Shown one piece after another: positions 21,828 to 31,345 of a stretch of 31,544 nucleotides of DNA. The notes beneath the pieces are model-generated. The model saw only the letters and a list, made by a program, of their open reading frames with translations. It was not told where the DNA came from and did no database searches. Location of the stretch: the NCBI GenBank assembly GCA_035446985.1, contig DAOTGG010000011.1, positions 1 through 31,544 on the forward strand, in the 5' to 3' direction. A program made the position numbers and the translations under genes. Source of the stretch: JAQUSX01 sp035446985 (GTDB lineage Bacteria > Bacillota > Clostridia > Christensenellales > CAG-314). How positions within the stretch are numbered: position 1 is the first letter of the stretch; every line of letters starts with the position of its first letter.

Positions 21828-21856
21828 ATTATTTAAGCTGTCATTTTTGGTGCCAA
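21828..21856 (-). promoter_or_regulatory. Promoter of the DUF2087 gene
   Basis: On the reverse strand TTGGCA (21851-21856), a 17-bp spacer and AATAAT (21828-21833). The fit is moderate. The remaining gap (21857-21954) shows no clear terminator for the ispD-ispF transcript, so some readthrough is possible. Confidence 0.5.
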
Positions 21857-21954
21857 GCGATTAAGTTGTTTTTCAAATAAAATTTATATTTATTTAAAAA
21901 GCCAGATAATACAAGTATTACTTAATCAACCGTCATAAACACTAAGGTTGTTTT

Positions 21955-23028
21955 TTAAGCTATAACGCCTAAAATCACCGTTCGACTAGCTATCGCTTTG
22001 CCTTTGCCGATTTCGCCCACGCTTTCCGCCGTGGTAACTGAAATATTGACGGTATCGGGGCTGATGCCGAGAGCGTCCGCGAGTTTTTCCTTAATTTGTT
22101 CTAAATACGGCGAGAGTTTCGGCTTTTCGCAAACGACGGCGCAGGACACGCTCAATAACGCCGCGTTTTTGCTTTCAAAAATGCCACGAACTCTATTAAG
22201 AAGCATAAGACTGTCAGCGTCTTTATAAGCGGGGTTAGAGTTTGGGAAAAGATGACCGATGTCTTTTTCGCCTATCGCCGCTAGCATCGCGTCCATTAAA
22301 CTATGAATAATTACATCCGCGTCGCTATGCCCCAGTAAACCTTTATTAAAAGGCACGGTAACTCCGCCCAAAATCAGCGGTCTGCCTTTTACTAGGCGGT
22401 GAATATCGTAGCCGTTGCCGATAATATAGTGCGTTACGTCTTTCGGGTAAGTGATTTTTATATTCGACCGTTCGCCCTCGACGTACGTGACCGCGCCGTA
22501 AGCTTTTATCCAAACTCTGCTGTCGTCGGATTCGTTGGCGGTAAAACGCGCGTACGCTTTTTTAAGCTTTTGGGTTTCGTAAACTTGCGGAGTTTGAACA
22601 AGATAAAGATTGTCTCTCGGTATTTCGTTATTTCCGTCCAGGACCGCGTCGGTAGCCTTGATAACGGGTACGGCGGATTTTGTTGATTCCGCTTGTAAAA
22701 AACACTTTTCTATTAATTTTTTTGTTACATACGGGCGCGCGCCGTCGTGTATCGCCACGAACTCCGCCGCGGGGTCCACGCATCTGAGTCCGCTTATCAC
22801 CGAGCGTGTGCGGGTTTCTCCGCCGACAGCGTACAGCACGGAATCGCCGAAAATCGTTTGCATTATATCTTTGTCCGCCGCGTTCGTAACCAAAATTATC
22901 TCATCGGCAAGTCCGTAAAACTTTTCCACCGTGGCTTGTATAAGTGGTTTGCCGTAAATTTTGGTAAAAAGCTTGTTTTCGCCAAAACGAATGGAACTGC
23001 CGCCAGCGAGAATAATGACGCTTTTCAT
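21955..23028 (-). CDS. ispDF: Bifunctional IspD/IspF isoprenoid enzyme
   Basis: One chain of 357 residues joins two enzymes of the non-mevalonate pathway. IspD (about 1-203) couples CTP to methylerythritol phosphate; its loop is AGGSSIRFGENK and it has HDGARP (94-99) and TPQVY. IspF (about 204-357) makes the cyclic diphosphate; its metal-site signatures are GYDIHRL (H210) and LLGHSDADVI (234-238 region), with the late TTAESVGEIGKG segment. IspE is absent here. The fusion is well known in some Proteobacteria and less common in Gram-positives. Its start overlaps the S4 protein gene by four bases, so the two share one transcript. Confidence 0.95.
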   Translation of the reverse strand: MKSVIILAGGSSIRFGENKLFTKIYGKPLIQATVEKFYGLADEIILVTNAADKDIMQTIFGDSVLYAVGGETRTRSVISGLRCVDPAAEFVAIHDGARPYVTKKLIEKCFLQAESTKSAVPVIKATDAVLDGNNEIPRDNLYLVQTPQVYETQKLKKAYARFTANESDDSRVWIKAYGAVTYVEGERSNIKITYPKDVTHYIIGNGYDIHRLVKGRPLILGGVTVPFNKGLLGHSDADVIIHSLMDAMLAAIGEKDIGHLFPNSNPAYKDADSLMLLNRVRGIFESKNAALLSVSCAVVCEKPKLSPYLEQIKEKLADALGISPDTVNISVTTAESVGEIGKGKAIASRTVILGVIA

Positions 23029-23267
23029 TGAATAACCTCGTACATATTTTCCGCCTGTTCCTTGCGGACGGTTTCGCTTATAACTAAAATACGGAATTTC
23101 AGCTCGCCTTTGGCGAACCTCACGCTTACTACGTCTCCGACTTTTATTTGCGCCGACGGTTTCGCTTGCTTGTCGTTTACATATACTTTACCGCCCGAAC
23201 ACGCTTCGTTAGCCACCGTTCTGCGTTTTAATATTCTCGATACTTTTAAAAATTTGTCCAGTCTCAT
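23025..23267 (-). CDS. rqcP: S4-domain RNA-binding protein, RqcP/HslR type
   Basis: Eighty residues with the S4 motif at the start (MRLDKFLKVSRILKRRTVA), then G-KVYVNDK-AKPS-IK-GD, the hallmark of the small Hsp15/RqcP group. These bind stalled 50S subunits carrying peptidyl-tRNA; RqcP helps RqcH add alanine tails to stalled chains. Length and motif fit; which branch it belongs to is not certain. The ribosome site (AGGAA) is modest. It is first in a two-gene reverse operon with ispDF. Confidence 0.85.
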   Translation of the reverse strand: MRLDKFLKVSRILKRRTVANEACSGGKVYVNDKQAKPSAQIKVGDVVSVRFAKGELKFRILVISETVRKEQAENMYEVIQ

Positions 23268-23314
23268 TTATTTCACCGTTCCTAAATTTAAGTTAATTTT
23301 TGCTGCCAAACTAA

Positions 23315-23343
23315 ATTTTATCACATAGCGGTAATTATTTCAA
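23315..23343 (-). promoter_or_regulatory. Promoter of the rqcP-ispDF operon
   Basis: On the reverse strand TTGAAA (23338-23343), a 17-bp spacer ending in TGA, and TAAAAT (23315-23320). Between this and 23580 the gap is AT-rich and I see nothing else I can support. Confidence 0.75.
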
Positions 23344-23587
23344 TAATATTCTAAGCCGCGTAAGCATTAAAAATAAGCCTAAGTTAAAAAAACAAATCCT
23401 AGCTTATTCATTGTAAATTTTAATTTTGTTCAATATTCGTTATGAATTTATTTTGTACGATAATTAATATTTATTTTAGCCTTTTTCGCTCGTGCTTCTT
23501 AAAAAAACGCGTATTAGAAAGAAAATTTTAAAAAATTCAAAAATGAAAAAATTTAAAATATTTTTCTTTTAAAATAGGGTACAAAAA

Positions 23588-23611
23588 AAGGCTTGACCGT
23601 TGACAAGCCTT
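23588..23611. repeat. Inverted repeat overlapping the rpoB promoter
   Basis: AAGGCTTG and CAAGCCTT with an 8-nt centre. It covers the -35 and most of the spacer of the rpoB promoter. Read on the reverse strand it is followed by seven T, so it also looks like a terminator for reverse transcripts, although no reverse gene feeds into it. Confidence 0.5.
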
Positions 23612-23621
23612 ATGTTATAGT
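23593..23621 (+). promoter_or_regulatory. rpoBC promoter
   Basis: TTGACC (23593-23598), a 17-bp spacer and TATAGT (23616-23621). A second -35-like TTGACA (23600-23605) lies seven bases on and could pair with a later -10. Its presence shows rpoBC has its own promoter and a leader of about 160 nt. Confidence 0.7.
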
Positions 23622-23659
23622 GTTTAGTGCATATTTGCCGCCCAGACAAACGACCCTTT

Positions 23660-23684
23660 CCCCAAAAAATGTAGAAATTTGGGG
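23660..23684 (+). other. Hairpin in the rpoB leader
   Basis: CCCCAAA and TTTGGGG with an 11-nt loop, about 110 nt before the start codon. It is not followed by a T run, so it is more likely an mRNA structure than a terminator. Confidence 0.4.
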
Positions 23685-23791
23685 TAAATTTAATAAATTT
23701 GGTGGTCTTTGTGACGGTAATATACAACAATTTTCGTTTCATTGCAAGAGATTTTGTAAAAATTTTTAAAAAAAATTTGCGGGGTGAATGT

Positions 23792-26700
23792 ATGGCAACA
23801 GGAATCCGTACGGTTAAATACGGTATCAGAGAAAGAAAAACCTTTTCCAAAATCAAAGAAGTTTTGGATGTCCCAAACCTTATCGAAGTTCAAAAAGCCT
23901 CTTATAACGCGTTCGTAAACGAAGGCATACGAGAGGTTTTCGACGATTTTTCTCCCATTGTGGACTTTGCCGGAAACTTTGAATTACATTTTTTGGAACA
24001 TACTTTGGACACAAAATCAAAGTATTCCGAAAGAGAATGCCGCGAGCGCGACGCTACTTACGCGGCTCCCTTAAAACTCAAAGTTCGTCTTATTCGCACA
24101 GACACGGGCGAAATGATCGACAACGAAGTCTTTATGGGCGATTTTCCGTTGATGACCGACACAGGCAGTTTTATCATTAACGGCGCGGAAAGGGTTGTGG
24201 TTTCACAGCTTGTTCGTTCGCCCGGCGTGTACGCTGACGGCGACCGCGACAAAAACGGTAATATGCAGTACGACACCACAGTTATACCTAACCGCGGTGC
24301 TTGGCTGGAATTTGTGCAGGACGGCAACAACAATATTTTGTCCGTTCACGTCGACCGCAATAGAAAACTTCCCGCAACCGTGCTGCTTAGATCTATAGGC
24401 ATCGGCACGGACGATAAAATAGCGGAATTATTCGATAACGACGAAACAATACTTAAAACCTGTGAAAAGGATTCTACAAAATCCGAAAGAGAAGGTCTTA
24501 TCGAATTATACAAAAGACTGCGGCCGGGCGAAATTCCCACAGACGAATCTATCAAAAAACAACTGCACGACTTACTGTTCGACAGCAAACGTTACGACCT
24601 GGCGCGTGTCGGCAGATATAAATTTAACAAAAAACTTTCGTTGGCAAACCGCATTATGGGTTTTGTTTCAGCGGAAGACATTACCGCGTTCGGTAAAAAA
24701 ATAGTCAGCAAGGGCGAAGTTTTCACAAAAGAACTCGCTTACAAAGTTCAACACAGCGGCGTTAACGTCGTTTACGTTGATATCGAAGGCAAACGCGTAA
24801 AAGTTATCGGTAACGGCGTGGTTGATATGAACCACTATATGCCTCTCGTTAACAAGGCGTATAAAGATATCGATTTCAAACAGCAATGCGGTATAAACGA
24901 ATATGCTAACCTTATCGAACTCACCGCGATTTTGGATCAAAAACTTTCAATCGACGATACGTTGAAAGAAATAAAAGAAAACAAAGAAAAACTTATTCCA
25001 AAACATATCACCAGAGAAGATATTATATCAACAGTTTCATATAACATAAATTTGAAATACGGTCTTGGCAATATCGACAATATCGACCACCTTGGCAACC
25101 GCAGAGTGCGTTCCGTGGGCGAATTGTTGCAAAATCAATTCCGTATCGGTATTGCGCGTCTTGAACGTGTTATCCGCGAACGTATGGCAATACAGGAAAT
25201 CGACAAAGCGACACCCCAAAGCCTTATTAACGTTCGTCCCGTAACGAGCGCGATAAAAGAATTTTTCGGAAGCAGTCAGCTTTCGCAGTTTATGGACCAG
25301 ACCAACCCTATCGCCGAACTTACTCACAAAAGAAAACTTTCGGCATTAGGTCCCGGCGGCTTGAACCGCGACAGAGCAACGTTTGACGTTCGTGACGTAC
25401 ACCACTCGCACTACGGCAGAATGTGTCCTATCGAAACGCCCGAAGGTCAAAACATCGGTTTGATTACTTCGCTTGCTTCCTACGCTCGTATTAACGAGTA
25501 CGGATTTATCGAATCGCCTTACCGCAGAATCGACAGAGAAAAACATGTTGTTACAGACATAGTTGATTATCTGCCCGCGGACGAGGAAGACAAATATATA
25601 GTAGCGCAGGCTAACGAACAGCTTGATGAAAAAGGTTGGTTTATAAGCGAACGTGTTACTTGCCGCCAAAGAGAAAACATAGCGGAATTCCCTCGCGAAG
25701 CGGTCGACTATATGGACGTAAGCCCGAAACAGCTTATTTCCGTAGCTACAAGTCTTATTCCGTTCTTGGAAAACGACGATACCAATAGAGCTTTGATGGG
25801 CAGTAACATGCAGCGTCAGGCTGTGCCTTTGCTCGTACCCGAACAACCTATCGTAGCGACAGGTATTGAGCACCGTATAGCGTACGACAGCGGCGTAATG
25901 GTAATATCGAAACACGCCGGTACCGTTACAAGAGTCGTAGGCGATGAAATCATCGTTACAGACAAGCAAAATAACGAACACAGTTATCCGCTAAAAAAAT
26001 TCGTACGCAGCAACCAAGGCACGTGCGTAAATCAGCGTCCCATAGTAAAGAAAGGACAAAAAGTCGAAATCGGCGAGATTTTGGCTGACGGTCCCGCTAC
26101 AAACGGCGGCGAGCTTTCACTCGGCAGAAACATTCTCATAGGCTTTATGTCATGGGAAGGTTACAATTACGAAGACGCTATACTTATTTCTGAAAAACTT
26201 GTAAAAGAAGACGTGTTCACTTCTATTCACATTGAAGAACACGAAATAGAAACCCGTGACACAAAACTCGGCGCGGAAGAATTTACGCGCGATATCCCCA
26301 ATGTCGGCGAAGAAGCTTTGAAAGACCTTGACGAAGACGGTATTATCCGTATCGGCGCGGAAGTTCACCCCGGCGACATACTTGTAGGCAAAGTAACTCC
26401 GAAAGGTGAAACCGACCTTACGCCCGAAGAAAGACTACTTAGAGCAATATTCAGCGAAAAAGCCCGCGAAGTAAGAGATACTTCTTTGCGTGTTCTTAAC
26501 GGCGAAGGCGGAATAGTAGTCGATGTCAAAGTTTTCACTCGTGAAAACAAAGACGAACTCGACCCAGGCGTAAATAAACTGGTCAGAGTATATATCGCTC
26601 AAAAACGTAAAATTTCCGTCGGCGACAAAATGGCGGGACGTCACGGCAACAAGGGCGTTATCAGTAGAATTCTGCCCGAAGAAGATATGCCGTTTATGGA

Positions 26701-27640
26701 AGACGGCACACCGCTACAAATCGTGTTGAACCCCTTGGGCGTTCCTTCACGTATGAACATCGGTCAGGTTTTGGAAGTTCACCTTGGACTTGTTGCGAAA
26801 ATGCTCGGCTGGGAAGTCGCGACACCAGTTTTCGACGGCGCGACGGAGCAGGACATAAAGAGCTTATTTGAACAAAACTGTATGACCAACCCCGAAACCG
26901 GCAAAGTCGACGGCAAAGTCGTGCTTTACGACGGACGTACAGGTATGCCGTTCAATAACAGAGTTACAGTCGGCTATATGTATATGCTCAAACTTATCCA
27001 CCTTGTAGACGACAAAATCCACGCGCGTTCTATCGGACCTTACAGCCTTGTCACGCAGCAACCTTTGGGCGGCAAAGCTCAGTTCGGCGGACAACGTTTC
27101 GGCGAAATGGAAGTTTGGGCGTTGGAAGCGTATGGCGCAGCTAACGTGTTGCAAGAAATACTTACTGTAAAATCCGACGACGTAGTGGGACGTGTAAAGA
27201 CGTACGAATCCATAGTAAAAGGCGAAAATATCGCAGACCCCGGTATACCCGAATCATTTAAAGTATTAATAAAAGAATTGCAGTCGCTCGCGCTTGACGT
27301 AAAAGTTTTGTCCGAGGACAAAGAAGAAATCATTGTGCGCGATTCGTCCGACGACGAAGCTGATTTGATGGAAGTTAATCTGCGCGAACAGGAAGAAAAA
27401 CGCGAGATTATGCATACTTTCAGCGATTTGGAAAAAATCGATCTCGGCAAGGACGACGAACCGTTCGAGTTTGGTGACGACGAAGACAAAGATTTCGATA
27501 TAGACGATTTGTTCGCTAACGAAGAAGAAAAACCAGGCAAAGGCAAAAAAGCTAAAAAAGAAGAAAGCGATTTTGACGAAATGGACGATTTTGCGGACTT
27601 ACTCGGCGGCTTTGACGATGATGAGGAGGAGGATAAATAA
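23792..27640 (+). CDS. rpoB: DNA-directed RNA polymerase subunit beta
   Basis: Catalytic beta subunit of 1282 residues. I start at ATG 23792, where the conserved ATGIRTVKYGIRERKTF sequence begins with GGGGTG upstream; a longer frame from 23699 has no such support. The rifampicin-pocket segment starts at F492 (FGSSQLSQFMDQ) and keeps D502, H512 and S517 (E. coli D516, H526, S531), so no common resistance change is visible. The GDKMAGRHGNKG active-site segment and the C-terminal clamp are present. The last 90 residues form a very acidic tail with a Lys-rich island, longer than in E. coli. It overlaps rpoC by one base (TAATG). Confidence 0.98.
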   Translation: MATGIRTVKYGIRERKTFSKIKEVLDVPNLIEVQKASYNAFVNEGIREVFDDFSPIVDFAGNFELHFLEHTLDTKSKYSERECRERDATYAAPLKLKVRLIRTDTGEMIDNEVFMGDFPLMTDTGSFIINGAERVVVSQLVRSPGVYADGDRDKNGNMQYDTTVIPNRGAWLEFVQDGNNNILSVHVDRNRKLPATVLLRSIGIGTDDKIAELFDNDETILKTCEKDSTKSEREGLIELYKRLRPGEIPTDESIKKQLHDLLFDSKRYDLARVGRYKFNKKLSLANRIMGFVSAEDITAFGKKIVSKGEVFTKELAYKVQHSGVNVVYVDIEGKRVKVIGNGVVDMNHYMPLVNKAYKDIDFKQQCGINEYANLIELTAILDQKLSIDDTLKEIKENKEKLIPKHITREDIISTVSYNINLKYGLGNIDNIDHLGNRRVRSVGELLQNQFRIGIARLERVIRERMAIQEIDKATPQSLINVRPVTSAIKEFFGSSQLSQFMDQTNPIAELTHKRKLSALGPGGLNRDRATFDVRDVHHSHYGRMCPIETPEGQNIGLITSLASYARINEYGFIESPYRRIDREKHVVTDIVDYLPADEEDKYIVAQANEQLDEKGWFISERVTCRQRENIAEFPREAVDYMDVSPKQLISVATSLIPFLENDDTNRALMGSNMQRQAVPLLVPEQPIVATGIEHRIAYDSGVMVISKHAGTVTRVVGDEIIVTDKQNNEHSYPLKKFVRSNQGTCVNQRPIVKKGQKVEIGEILADGPATNGGELSLGRNILIGFMSWEGYNYEDAILISEKLVKEDVFTSIHIEEHEIETRDTKLGAEEFTRDIPNVGEEALKDLDEDGIIRIGAEVHPGDILVGKVTPKGETDLTPEERLLRAIFSEKAREVRDTSLRVLNGEGGIVVDVKVFTRENKDELDPGVNKLVRVYIAQKRKISVGDKMAGRHGNKGVISRILPEEDMPFMEDGTPLQIVLNPLGVPSRMNIGQVLEVHLGLVAKMLGWEVATPVFDGATEQDIKSLFEQNCMTNPETGKVDGKVVLYDGRTGMPFNNRVTVGYMYMLKLIHLVDDKIHARSIGPYSLVTQQPLGGKAQFGGQRFGEMEVWALEAYGAANVLQEILTVKSDDVVGRVKTYESIVKGENIADPGIPESFKVLIKELQSLALDVKVLSEDKEEIIVRDSSDDEADLMEVNLREQEEKREIMHTFSDLEKIDLGKDDEPFEFGDDEDKDFDIDDLFANEEEKPGKGKKAKKEESDFDEMDDFADLLGGFDDDEEEDK

Positions 27641-30600
27641 TGTTTGAACTAAACAATCTTGATTCAATCCAAATAGGAATAGCTTCTCCGGAAAAAATCC
27701 GCGAATGGTCTTGCGGTGAAGTAACAAAACCCGAAACAATCAACTACCGCACGCAAAAACCCGAAAAAGACGGTCTTTTTTGCGAGCGTATTTTTGGACC
27801 CACAAAAGACTGGGAATGCCATTGCGGCAAATATAAACGCATACGCTACAAAGGCGTAGTTTGCGACAAATGCGGCGTAAAAGTAACCAAAGCGAAAGTA
27901 AGACGTGAGCGTATGGGTCATATCGAACTTGCCGCTCCTGTTTCGCACATTTGGTATTTCAGAGGTATGCCGAGCAGAATGGGATTGCTGCTCGATATGT
28001 CTCCCAAACCGCTTGAACAAGTATTAAACTTTGCCAGCTATGTGGTACTTGACCCGAAAGACACACCGCTTACCAAAAAGCAAGTGCTTTCGGCTAACGA
28101 ATACAAAGAAGCCGTTGAGACTTACGGCAAAAACACCTTTAAGGCAGGTATGGGCGCGGAAGCTATTAAAGAACTTTTGCAGGAAATCGACCTTGAAAAA
28201 GAATCGAAAGAGCTCAAAGCCATTTTGGAAAAAGCAACGGGACAAAAAAGAGCGAGAGCCATTAAACGTATCGAAATAGTGGAAGCTTTTCGTAAAAGCG
28301 GAAACCGCCCCGAATGGATGATACTTGACGTTCTGCCCGTTTTACCGCCCGAATTGCGTCCTATGGTTCCGTTGGACGGCGGCAGATACGCGACGAGCGA
28401 CCTTAACGACCTTTACCGCAGAGTAATAAACCGTAACAACAGACTTAAAAAACTTTTGGAAATAAACGCTCCCGATATTCTTATCAGAAACGAAAAGCGT
28501 ATGTTGCAGGAAGCTGTCGATAGTCTTATCGATAACAGCCGCAGCAAACGTCCGCAATCGGGCGCAGGAAACAGAGAACTCAAATCTCTCTCGGGACTAC
28601 TTCGAGGCAAACAAGGACGTTTCCGTCAAAATTTGCTCGGCAAACGTGTAGACTACTCAGGTCGTTCCGTTATCGTAGTAGGACCGGAATTAAAATTACA
28701 TCAATGCGGTTTGCCGAAAGAAATGGCTTTGGAATTGTTTAAACCGTTCGTTATGAAAAAACTGGTTGAAACGGGACAATGCCACAACGTAAAAAGCGCG
28801 AAACGCAGAGTGGAAAGAGCGGACGTAAAGGTATGGGACGTACTTGAAGAAGTTATTAAAGACCATCCCGTAATGCTTAACCGCGCGCCCACGTTGCATA
28901 GATTATCTATTCAAGCGTTTGAACCGGTACTAATTGAAGGCAGAGCGATAAAACTGCATCCGTTAGCTTGTACGGCGTTTAACGCCGACTTCGACGGCGA
29001 CCAGATGGCTGTTCACGTTCCTTTGTCAATTGAAGCGCAAACGGAAGCAAGATACCTTATGCTTGCCAGCAACAACATTTTGAAACTTTCCGACGGTCGT
29101 CCCGTTGTTTCACCTACGCAGGATATGGTTATGGGTTGTTATTATCTTACCATTGACCGCGAAGGCGCGATTGGCGAAGGAAAAGTTTTCGCAAGTATGG
29201 ACGAGGCGATTTTGGCTTACAACGCTGGCGTTATCGAATTGCAATCTTTGATTTACGTCAGAGTATCAAAAGAAGTTAACGGCGAAACTATTACGGGCAG
29301 AATATACACTACCGTAGGACGTTTGATTTTCAACTCCGCTATACCGCAGGATCTTGGATTTACGCCTCGCGAGACAAAAGAGGATTATCTCAAAAACGAG
29401 TTTGAATGCTTGGTTGATAAAAAGAAACTTTCTCAAATCGTCGAACGTTGCTATAAAAAACACGGCACGACGGCGACAGCGGAATTGCTTGACAAAATCA
29501 AGGCTATGGGTTACAAATACTCGACTATCGCGGGTATAACGGCATCCGTTTTCGATATGCATATTCCCGCGGAAAAACCCGCAATATTGAAAGTCGCAAG
29601 CGATAAAGTTTTGAAAATAGAACAACAATATGAAATAGGCGAACTTACAGACCACGAAAGATACAACGAAGTCGTTGAAACGTGGAAAGACGCGACCGAC
29701 CAGGTAACCGAAAAACTTAAAAAGACCTTAGATAAATTCAATCCTATTTGGATGATGGCAAACTCAGGCGCGCGTGGTAACATGAGCCAAATCCGTCAGC
29801 TTTCCGGTATGCGCGGACTTATGACAGACCCCAACGGTAAAACTATCGAATTACCCGTTAAAGCGTGCTTCAGAGAAGGCTTAACCGTATTGGAATACTT
29901 TATTTCCTCTCACGGCGGACGTAAAGGTCTTGCCGACACCGCGTTAAAAACAGCGGACAGCGGATATTTGACAAGACGTCTGGTAGACGTTTCTCACGAC
30001 GTAATAGTAAGAGAAGACGATTGCGCTCACGGGGGACGCCCGCAAGGTATGTGGGTATCGGCGATCACAGGCGGCAGCAAAGCCGAAGTTATTGAAAGAC
30101 TGCGCGACCGTATTATCGGCAGATACACCATAGACGATATAACCGACCCCAAAACGGGCGAAGTTATCGCAAAAGGCGACACGATGATTACCGACGAAAC
30201 GGCTGACCGTATCGTAGACGCTGGAATTGAAAAAGTTTATATTCGTTCCGTACTTACCTGTAAAAGCAGATACGGTATATGCAGCAAATGCTACGGTAAA
30301 AATATGGCGACAAGCACACCAGTTCAACTCGGCGAAGCGGTCGGCGTAATAGCCGCTCAAAGTATCGGCGAACCGGGCACGCAGCTTACGATGCGTACCT
30401 TCCATACGGGCGGCGTAGCAATAGCCGAAGATATCACGCAAGGTCTTCCCCGTGTCGAAGAGTTGTTTGAAGCAAGACGACCAAAAGGTGTCGCGCTTAT
30501 CTGCGAAAACAGCGGTATCGTTTCTTTGATAGAAAAAGACAACAATAAACGCCAAATTTTGGTAAAAGACAAAGACAGCGAAAAAGCTTACGACATTCCT

Positions 30601-31203
30601 TACACCGCAAGAATAAAAGTAAAAGAAGGCGACGTTGTGGAAAGCGGAACGCTTTTGACCGAAGGCAGCGTTTATCCGCACGACTTACTGAGAACGAAAG
30701 GATTAAAAGCGGTACAGGAATATCTGTTAAAAGAAGTTCAATCGACTTACAGACTGCAAGGCGTTGAAATCAACGATAAACACGTAGAAGTAATCATTCG
30801 TCAAATGCTGAGAAAAGTCAAGGTGGAAGACGCTGGCGATACCACGCTTTTACCAGGCGACTTGGTAGATTTGTATAAATTTGAAGAAGAAAACACCGCA
30901 ACGCTCGAAAAAGGCGGAAAACCCGCTACAGGCAAACGTACTCTACTTGGTATCACAAAGGCTTCTTTGGCAACGGACAGCTTCCTTTCGGCGGCGTCAT
31001 TCCAGGAAACCAGCAGAGTGCTTACCGAAGCGGCTATTAAATGCAAGACAGACCCGCTGTACGGCTTGAAAGAAAACGTTATTATAGGTAAACTTTTGAC
31101 GGCAGGCACAGGACTCAAAAACTACCGCAATTACGACGTAAAATCACTTGTTACCGAATCCGATACGGATTATATAGCCGAAGTAGACGCGGAAGAAAAA
31201 TAA
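27640..31203 (+). CDS. rpoC: DNA-directed RNA polymerase subunit beta'
   Basis: Catalytic beta' subunit of 1187 residues, close to Bacillus size and without the large Gram-negative insert. Visible: the N-terminal zinc ribbon (C60, C62, C75, C78), the catalytic magnesium loop NADFDGDQM with D450, D452 and D454, the trigger-loop region ending in QLTMRTFHTGG, and the second zinc site (C795, C874, C881, C884). GAGGAGG inside the end of rpoB is the ribosome site, so translation of the two is coupled and their amounts matched. Confidence 0.98.
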   Translation: MFELNNLDSIQIGIASPEKIREWSCGEVTKPETINYRTQKPEKDGLFCERIFGPTKDWECHCGKYKRIRYKGVVCDKCGVKVTKAKVRRERMGHIELAAPVSHIWYFRGMPSRMGLLLDMSPKPLEQVLNFASYVVLDPKDTPLTKKQVLSANEYKEAVETYGKNTFKAGMGAEAIKELLQEIDLEKESKELKAILEKATGQKRARAIKRIEIVEAFRKSGNRPEWMILDVLPVLPPELRPMVPLDGGRYATSDLNDLYRRVINRNNRLKKLLEINAPDILIRNEKRMLQEAVDSLIDNSRSKRPQSGAGNRELKSLSGLLRGKQGRFRQNLLGKRVDYSGRSVIVVGPELKLHQCGLPKEMALELFKPFVMKKLVETGQCHNVKSAKRRVERADVKVWDVLEEVIKDHPVMLNRAPTLHRLSIQAFEPVLIEGRAIKLHPLACTAFNADFDGDQMAVHVPLSIEAQTEARYLMLASNNILKLSDGRPVVSPTQDMVMGCYYLTIDREGAIGEGKVFASMDEAILAYNAGVIELQSLIYVRVSKEVNGETITGRIYTTVGRLIFNSAIPQDLGFTPRETKEDYLKNEFECLVDKKKLSQIVERCYKKHGTTATAELLDKIKAMGYKYSTIAGITASVFDMHIPAEKPAILKVASDKVLKIEQQYEIGELTDHERYNEVVETWKDATDQVTEKLKKTLDKFNPIWMMANSGARGNMSQIRQLSGMRGLMTDPNGKTIELPVKACFREGLTVLEYFISSHGGRKGLADTALKTADSGYLTRRLVDVSHDVIVREDDCAHGGRPQGMWVSAITGGSKAEVIERLRDRIIGRYTIDDITDPKTGEVIAKGDTMITDETADRIVDAGIEKVYIRSVLTCKSRYGICSKCYGKNMATSTPVQLGEAVGVIAAQSIGEPGTQLTMRTFHTGGVAIAEDITQGLPRVEELFEARRPKGVALICENSGIVSLIEKDNNKRQILVKDKDSEKAYDIPYTARIKVKEGDVVESGTLLTEGSVYPHDLLRTKGLKAVQEYLLKEVQSTYRLQGVEINDKHVEVIIRQMLRKVKVEDAGDTTLLPGDLVDLYKFEEENTATLEKGGKPATGKRTLLGITKASLATDSFLSAASFQETSRVLTEAAIKCKTDPLYGLKENVIIGKLLTAGTGLKNYRNYDVKSLVTESDTDYIAEVDAEEK

Positions 31204-31223
31204 ACAAAATATCTCGGTTTCGT

Positions 31224-31252
31224 TTGACGGAAAAAAGTTATTTTGCTACAAT
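31224..31252 (+). promoter_or_regulatory. rpsL promoter
   Basis: TTGACG (31224-31229), a 17-bp spacer ending in TGC, and TACAAT (31247-31252). It lies 20 bp after the rpoC stop with no terminator between, so rpsL may be read both from here and from rpoBC. Confidence 0.8.
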
Positions 31253-31263
31253 GAATTTTGACG

Positions 31264-31283
31264 TTATTTTAACGTTAAAATAA
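31264..31283. promoter_or_regulatory. Perfect 20-bp palindrome just after the rpsL start site
   Basis: TTATTTTAAC and GTTAAAATAA with no spacer, beginning about five bases after the expected transcription start. It could be a dimeric operator in DNA. As RNA it would give only a weak AU hairpin. Confidence 0.45.
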
Positions 31284-31345
31284 AGAAAACTCTTTTTGAA
31301 AGACTTTTCTTACCGACATCTTATCATTTAAAGGAGGTAAAAAAA

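Noticed and set aside
21930..21954. Terminator for ispDF (CAACC/GGTTG hairpin)
   Set aside because: The stem is only five pairs and the T run is on the forward strand, opposite to the ispDF transcript.
23699..23791. 31-residue N-terminal extension of RpoB
   Set aside because: The conserved RpoB start is at 23792 with a ribosome site; the extension matches nothing.
29944..30681. Reverse-strand open frame of 245 codons inside rpoC, and similar long reverse frames in rpoB (for example 25346-25981)
   Set aside because: They lie fully inside highly conserved sense genes, have no ribosome sites, and give Phe/Val/Arg-rich low-sense proteins typical of antisense shadows.
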